A stretch of DNA of 64,000 bases from Tubulanus polymorphus (taxonomy: Eukaryota > Nemertea > Palaeonemertea > Tubulaniformes > Tubulanidae). Of the stretch, positions 58,900 to 64,000 are shown one piece after another. Within the stretch, counting starts at the first letter, position 1. Every line of letters starts with the position of its first letter. Made by a program: the position numbers and the translations under genes. A model generated the notes under the pieces. It was not told where the DNA came from. It did not search any database and saw only the letters and a list, made by a program, of their open reading frames with translations. The stretch is taken from contig NC_134027.1 of assembly GCF_964204645.1 (NCBI RefSeq), positions 10,528,485-10,592,484 of the forward strand, read 5' to 3'.

Positions 58900-60440
58900 A
58901 CGTATTTACTAGAGCGTTGTAAGTCTTTTTTCGTCTATAAATAAACGTACATTCCTTTTTTAAAGCGGTCGAAAATCTAAATGGCACTGTTAAGCTGCGT
59001 TTAAATGTAATTTTCGGCGATGACACTGTCCGTAAGAAGACGTAGCCTAAGTCAATGCAAAATGTTTGAATGATTTTTGTCGTGTATAGTCTGGGTGGAA
59101 ATCTTTAATCATTGCTAACATCGTTTTAGAGTTGTAGGAATTTTTTGACACTCATATTTTAGATTGCTGTTTGCGGGAACCTAAAATTACTACTAATCCC
59201 GATATTATTAGTGATGCCCGACTACTCCTCGGACTTGGTATTAATCAGAATATTCTCTTTCAATAATTTCAATCGTTGTGGACTTGGTCTGGAGGTGCTG
59301 ACACCTTTTATTCAATTGCTGAATTACCGTACGCTTGTGAGAGTGTGTCCCTGCAACATGAGTTCGACTATAATGAAATTAAAACATGATATAAATGTAT
59401 TAAGTTAGAATATGAAATGAAGAATAGATTGATACTGTATGATAAATTACATCGATTGGTTGATAAAGTAACAACATGGCCCATTTAGGCGTAGCAATGG
59501 ATCGGTGTTTTGTACTTAAGTATTAAATAGGCATCATATGGCAATCTACTCCTCAGCTAACATTTTGCTGTATGCATGAGAAAGCTCGGGCCTCCCTAGA
59601 ATATTCTGATTAATTTGATTAATCAAAAGGTGCAATCTAGACCATTTCTGAATGCTTTTGAGAAATCAAGTTTTTCTAGATTATGTTTTTTTTAATGATT
59701 TATATATTATATAATACAATATTAAGAATCAAGATACATGTGGAATTCCCCATTTAGCGGAAAATTTGCTCTTTTTTCAGCCAGGCAAGCAAAATGCGAG
59801 TGAATCTCATACTATTGGAGTTCTTACTAATAATGTCACGTACATCTGTCCTACACAGATATTAATGACACGATTCCGCGAAGAAGGAACTGTATGACGA
59901 CATGTATCTCCATATCTATCTGTAATAGTAACCTCGATTTGCATTTTATGTCAGTTCCAGGTTGACACTCGGAATACGCTCATGGGTTTCTTTAACTAGC
60001 GGCCTAACGGACATAACGGAGATTTTTTTGTGAGTAGATGATAAAACTTTTTCCAATTATTTATGAACTCCTTTCATAAGGCAAACCTTACTGGCCAGAT
60101 TTTTTGATAAGGGTCAATTCAATGGAAATTACTGTTTTTATTAAATTGTCCAAAATATGTTGATTAAAGTGATACACAAGAATATATCTAGAGTAAAGAA
60201 TACTTATTGCTAGATTATTTAACAAATACCCTTAATTAGAATTTGCTGCTTTGATATGTTCATTGTTACGCTTGATAAAGGCAAAAAATCAATTTGTGGT
60301 TGTTGATGCTATCTTGAACTGAAACATTCCTTTAAAAACAGCTGATAGAAGTATACCTGGATAGCAGAATTTGCCTATCTAGAATCAACAAGACTTTTTA
60401 TTTAAACCAAATGTTTGTCGCGATAAGGCAACATTATAGC
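58900..60440. other. Intergenic, no gene seen
   Basis: A+T-rich, no motif-bearing frame on either strand. Confidence 0.45.
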
Positions 60441-60442
60441 TA

Positions 60443-60918
60443 CAGTAAAACTTGCGCAAGTCGGGTCTTTTGGGACCAAGAAAAATCCCCCAACTTAGAA
60501 GAAAAAGTTCATCTTTGAATTTAAGTCAGATTTCCAGCCTTTTTTGGAAAAATGTAACTTGAGAATTAATTTCTGTGAAGGGAAAAATTAAATCAACATG
60601 ATTTAAAAACCAATACTGAAATATTTTGGGTTTATTTTATGATTCTAATACACTTAACTGAAATATGGACTGGGGTCGCAACAGGGAATATATCAAACTG
60701 TAATGGGAAGGAAATAGCCTTCCGACTTTCGGTTAGCAATTTAAACTTAGATTTTTTTGGGACCAAGAAAAGTACTGCAAGATAGGCGAGTTGCCGACTT
60801 ATAAAATCTGACTTTGAAATATGAATTTCTTTGAAAAAGAGAAGGAAGCGCCATCAATATTCATCCGATTTAAGTGATTATCTGACTTTCGCCGATCCAA
60901 CTTACGCAAGGTTTACTC
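60443..60918. mobile_element. Non-autonomous pogo/mariner-like DNA element
   Basis: 476 bp between TA dinucleotides (60441-60442 and 60919-60920). Left end CAGTAAAACTTGCGCAAGTC; complement of the right end GAGTAAACCTTGCGTAAGTT. Internal GGGACCAAGAAAA occurs twice. TA target and CAGTAAAAC ends suit Tc1/mariner-pogo (Tigger) elements. No transposase frame. Confidence 0.75.
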
Positions 60919-60922
60919 TACT

Positions 60923-61583
60923 TTATTTAGAAAAAATATTACAATGGATTTGCGAATAAAACAATTTCAATGTTTCCCTGACAAAGGCACGATCATTTTG
61001 GACCTGTAAATTTGTCTACCCATTAAAACACAGTTTCTAATATGTTTATATGCGGTATATCATGTCTTTATTTTGAATCAGTAAGATTTAATTACCCAAT
61101 TCGTGTCACCTGTGTACGCATAAATTTCAGGTAAATTCGTAGCTTGCGGTGAGCATATAAAGCAGTGGCCTATTTTTTAACAATCGCTCCTAGATAAATG
61201 GAATTTTTTCTATGTCTCTAGAAAAATCACTGTTTACTCTTTTAAATCGGCTTATATAGTTTGTTTACCTTGTCGTTGTTGGAAAGAATGTTTGCTTTGG
61301 TTTTGGTTGCAATAAAAAGAAAAAAACAAAGGCCTCATTGCCTATTATTTACCTATTTTTATGATGTCCCTTAATTAGTATCTTTATATTTCTCTCGGTA
61401 GAGAGGGCAGGTTTACGTATATACAATTCTTCTTAAATCATTTCGATTTTCCTTGATTTAGGAGGTTATCATTCCTTCTAATGCGTTGAAATAATTCGAT
61501 ATTCCTCGAGAAGAAGGTGTTTTTTAATGCGTGAATGTTTTCATTGATAGCAATTCCATTGATGCGATGACGATGTTGTAAAG
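60923..61583. other. Intergenic / possible 5' leader
   Basis: No coding signal. The last 100 bases would be the leader of the candidate exon at 61584. Confidence 0.4.
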
Positions 61584-61676
61584 ATGCAGCAGTGTTCGCC
61601 CTTTTCAATGAACAGTCTGCGACAGAGTTTCAAAAGCATCGGTCACCGTGGTATAACTTCGACCAAAACGAAAGAG
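61584..61676 (+). CDS. Candidate first coding exon of a gene extending past the right edge
   Basis: 31 codons beginning MQQCSPFSMNSLRQSFK, Ser/Lys-rich, ending in a good donor AAAGAG|GTATGA in phase 0. No second exon was found to 64000, so the first intron would exceed 2.3 kb. Family not recognised. The start context (AAAGATGC) is ordinary. Could be chance. Confidence 0.33.
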
Positions 61677-62263
61677 GTATGAAAGCTTTATTTAAAACTA
61701 TACTATATACTAATCCCAGGTGTAGACTTAGTCAATGTGTGTGAAGTATTCTATAAAAGGCAAACCATAGCATGGCTCTACTCTGAATATATTTTGAAAT
61801 TTTAGCCACTTCCTAACTCTTCTGGGCCAATGAGGAATCATGACATACTTTGCGCTGATCTGTCAAGGTCTTGAATGATAGAGGACTCGAATGTATACAT
61901 TCAGCAAATGTACTTCGTATAGATTTGAAACCTAGCAACTTATGGGCACAGCAGCTTGCCAGTTTCAGCCAGATGGAATACTGTTTATTCGAACTGGAAC
62001 CAAAAATTCCAGTTGTGTACTTTTTAAAACCAAGAATTGTGTTAATTCGAAGTTCTATATTTTGATCTCAGATTTCACGATCTAGGTCCCCTGTTTCGTA
62101 TTCCTGATGCAGCTCAGGTGTGTCGGGTTAATACTGGAGGTAACTATTAGACTACAGTCGAAACGTCAAATAAACTTCTAGCTCGAGGAAACATTTTTGG
62201 ACTTTATAATATTTTTTTTTCAATTGTGTATTTATTATCATATATAACATGGATATAGTATTA

Positions 62264-62740
62264 GGTAGCGTCCAGAAATTACGTACCTCAAAATCTCCCG
62301 TTTTTCTGATCCTCCCTCCCCCCTTGTACCACCTTTGTACCAAATTCACTGACCCCCTCATAGGTACGTACCATGTTACCCATGACCACCCCCACCTCAA
62401 TTATATTGATGCAAAGAACACTAATCAAAACAAAATATAAAAAATGTAAATACCTGATATTAACAAGTGCGTGAAAGATCGGTACATGCCTGGTATGGGG
62501 AATTCCCAGTTGAAGTATACGACAAGTCACTTGCACAAGTCACTAAAAGCCGATAAAACACCAGTATCGGCCATTTTCATTTGAGTTTGGGTGCATAAAG
62601 TACGTACCAAGATAGATTAATACCCCCTCCCTCAAAGTACGTACCTTTTTTGCTGACCCCCCTCCTCCATGTACCACTTAGTACCAAAATTCAGTAACCC
62701 CCCTCCCCCAATCAGAGGTACGTAACTTTTGGACGCTCCC
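62264..62740. mobile_element. Inverted-repeat DNA element with TTA target duplication
   Basis: 477 bp between TTA (62261-62263) and TTA (62741-62743). Left GGTAGCGTCCAGAAATTACG; complement of right GGGAGCGTCCAAAAGTTACG. Subterminal C-rich runs and GTACGTACC words repeat inside. 3-bp TTA targets suggest PIF/Harbinger, tentatively. No transposase frame. Confidence 0.72.
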
Positions 62741-62743
62741 TTA

Positions 62744-64000
62744 TATCAATTGTTATTTGCGACTCAATTTTGATTGCACAATCAATTCGACTTCAAATGA
62801 CATTTAACAGTTTTTCACTATATTGCCATAAGTATATGGTGTTTGGTCTGGTGTATTTTCCACCAAGTGTTGATGGAGCGATGGATCCGTGTGCAGATAT
62901 TAGCTCATTTATTTACCTGGAAACGTTTCCCATAAAACAACCGCTCTCGGGAGGCCCATTAGTAGCATCATGTATCACGCGAGGGCCTATCTGCTTTGCA
63001 GCCAGCACGGTATTTAAAAATATCTGACTTCCAGTTGTCGCGCAGAGCGTTCGAGAGGATATTCGAGAGAAAAAAAACAATTCGATTTCTTCAAGTCCGG
63101 GTTGGTTCTTTTAGTAGAAATACCAGTGGGTAATAAGAACACAGGAAAATTTGAGTACGGGTACCTGTATTGTCAGCGAATTCATTTTCTCCCTGGAGAT
63201 TTCCGTTTGCATTTGGCTGCGCCGAACTAGTTGATAGTTCTGTGGCATAGCTCCGTCATTAATTAGGTCCAACGAGACACACTCACTCAAGGCTAATAGA
63301 TCTTACTGATGTTGAGTAGATGTTGCAGTATGCAAATATTCGGGTGGCCTTTGTTTGATCGATTTGTGTGTGATAAGTATTTGGCATTACTTGGTATTGT
63401 AGAATGCATTATCAGTTTATGAGTGCAGTGATGTTGTTCCTCAAATTGTCTTCTGTTGTATTATGGAGACACAGTTATCTATTAGAATATTCATAGTAGG
63501 AACGTCGTCCCTCAGGATTCGAACCTAGCCACATAAGACTCAATAGAACATACCCTGGCCCTAATTGACTGGATACGCAGCTTGTTTTTGTGGTAATCTA
63601 GCCCAAATATTTATGCACCCGATTTACAAGGCCAGGGATTGCGGGAATATGTACATCGTAAATAGCGGTAATGTAGGCCCACGCAGATATTACATTGAGC
63701 CATGCTGTTAGCTCTTGCGACTGACAACTATCGGATAGGCCCCATCTCATTGACGCTATCTAACTGCGAAGACAAATATTCAATAAATGGATGCTATTTA
63801 TCATCCTTTATTGGCCGCGTGCAGAAATTTCAGCTATTTGTCTGTAGTGGAGTAATGACCTCTACGTTTTGTTTCGTCAGACAAGAGTCTGCGATTTTAG
63901 ACGTTGTGCATTCGTGCGATGATCAGCTATGTAGAATAATTTATGGAGATTTGAAAAAAAATTTGTTATTTCTGTATGTCATCGATTTACAAGTTTGTGA
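62744..64000. other. Intergenic or intronic, no gene seen
   Basis: If the exon at 61584 is real, this is its first intron. A B-box-like GGTTCGAATCC (minus strand, about 63516-63526) hints at an old tRNA-derived SINE, but no A-box or acceptor pairing supports it. Confidence 0.4.

Noticed and set aside
63490-63560. Possible tRNA gene or SINE on the minus strand (B-box GGTTCGAATCC)
   Set aside because: No A-box at the right distance and no acceptor stem pairing.

Overview
This is an A+T-rich animal nuclear contig. The coding regions have GT-AG introns of roughly 90-1500 bp, and many transposon remnants and tandem arrays lie between them. Gene content (a GRL101/relaxin-type LDLa-LRR receptor relic, SLC22 transporters, NIPSNAP, TOP1) and genome texture suggest an invertebrate, most likely a marine lophotrochozoan such as a mollusc, annelid or brachiopod. 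That placement is inference; no single marker fixes it.

Layout. 1-1.5 kb: a decayed LDLa-LRR-7TM receptor. 2.2-13.4 kb: a segmental duplication carrying an SLC22-type transporter. The first copy (5455-8377) is intact over eight coding exons. The second (11436-13356) is a pseudogene with a 1-bp frameshift and a deletion of its 3' half. Antisense relics of the same exon 3 sit at the left of each copy. 14.6-23.1 kb: small secreted proteins. These are a TATA-driven two-exon gene with a YbaY-like domain, a duplicated cysteine-rich GPI-anchor-like gene (one copy broken by a Penelope-like element, one intact), and a possible third secreted gene. 24.1-24.5 kb: a relic of another class A GPCR. 25.9-37.5 kb: mostly repeats, including a 470-bp TA tract, several minisatellites, long-period degenerate arrays and an inverted-repeat cluster. 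A speculative minus-strand gene lies among them. 38.9-41.9 kb: a NIPSNAP gene. 42-47 kb: MITEs and unassigned DNA. 47.4-58.9 kb: TOP1 on the minus strand, complete from a 5' noncoding exon to the stop codon, with all five catalytic residues. 59-64 kb: upstream intergenic DNA with two inverted-repeat DNA elements and a possible first coding exon of a gene leaving the window.

The genes do not form a pathway; each is an independent eukaryotic transcription unit. The main themes are local duplication followed by decay of one copy (SLC22, cysteine-rich gene), and Penelope-related elements. Three unrelated repeats share a hammerhead-ribozyme-like core (CTGANGA, one base, a hairpin, GAAA) whose hairpin sequence differs each time while its pairing is kept.
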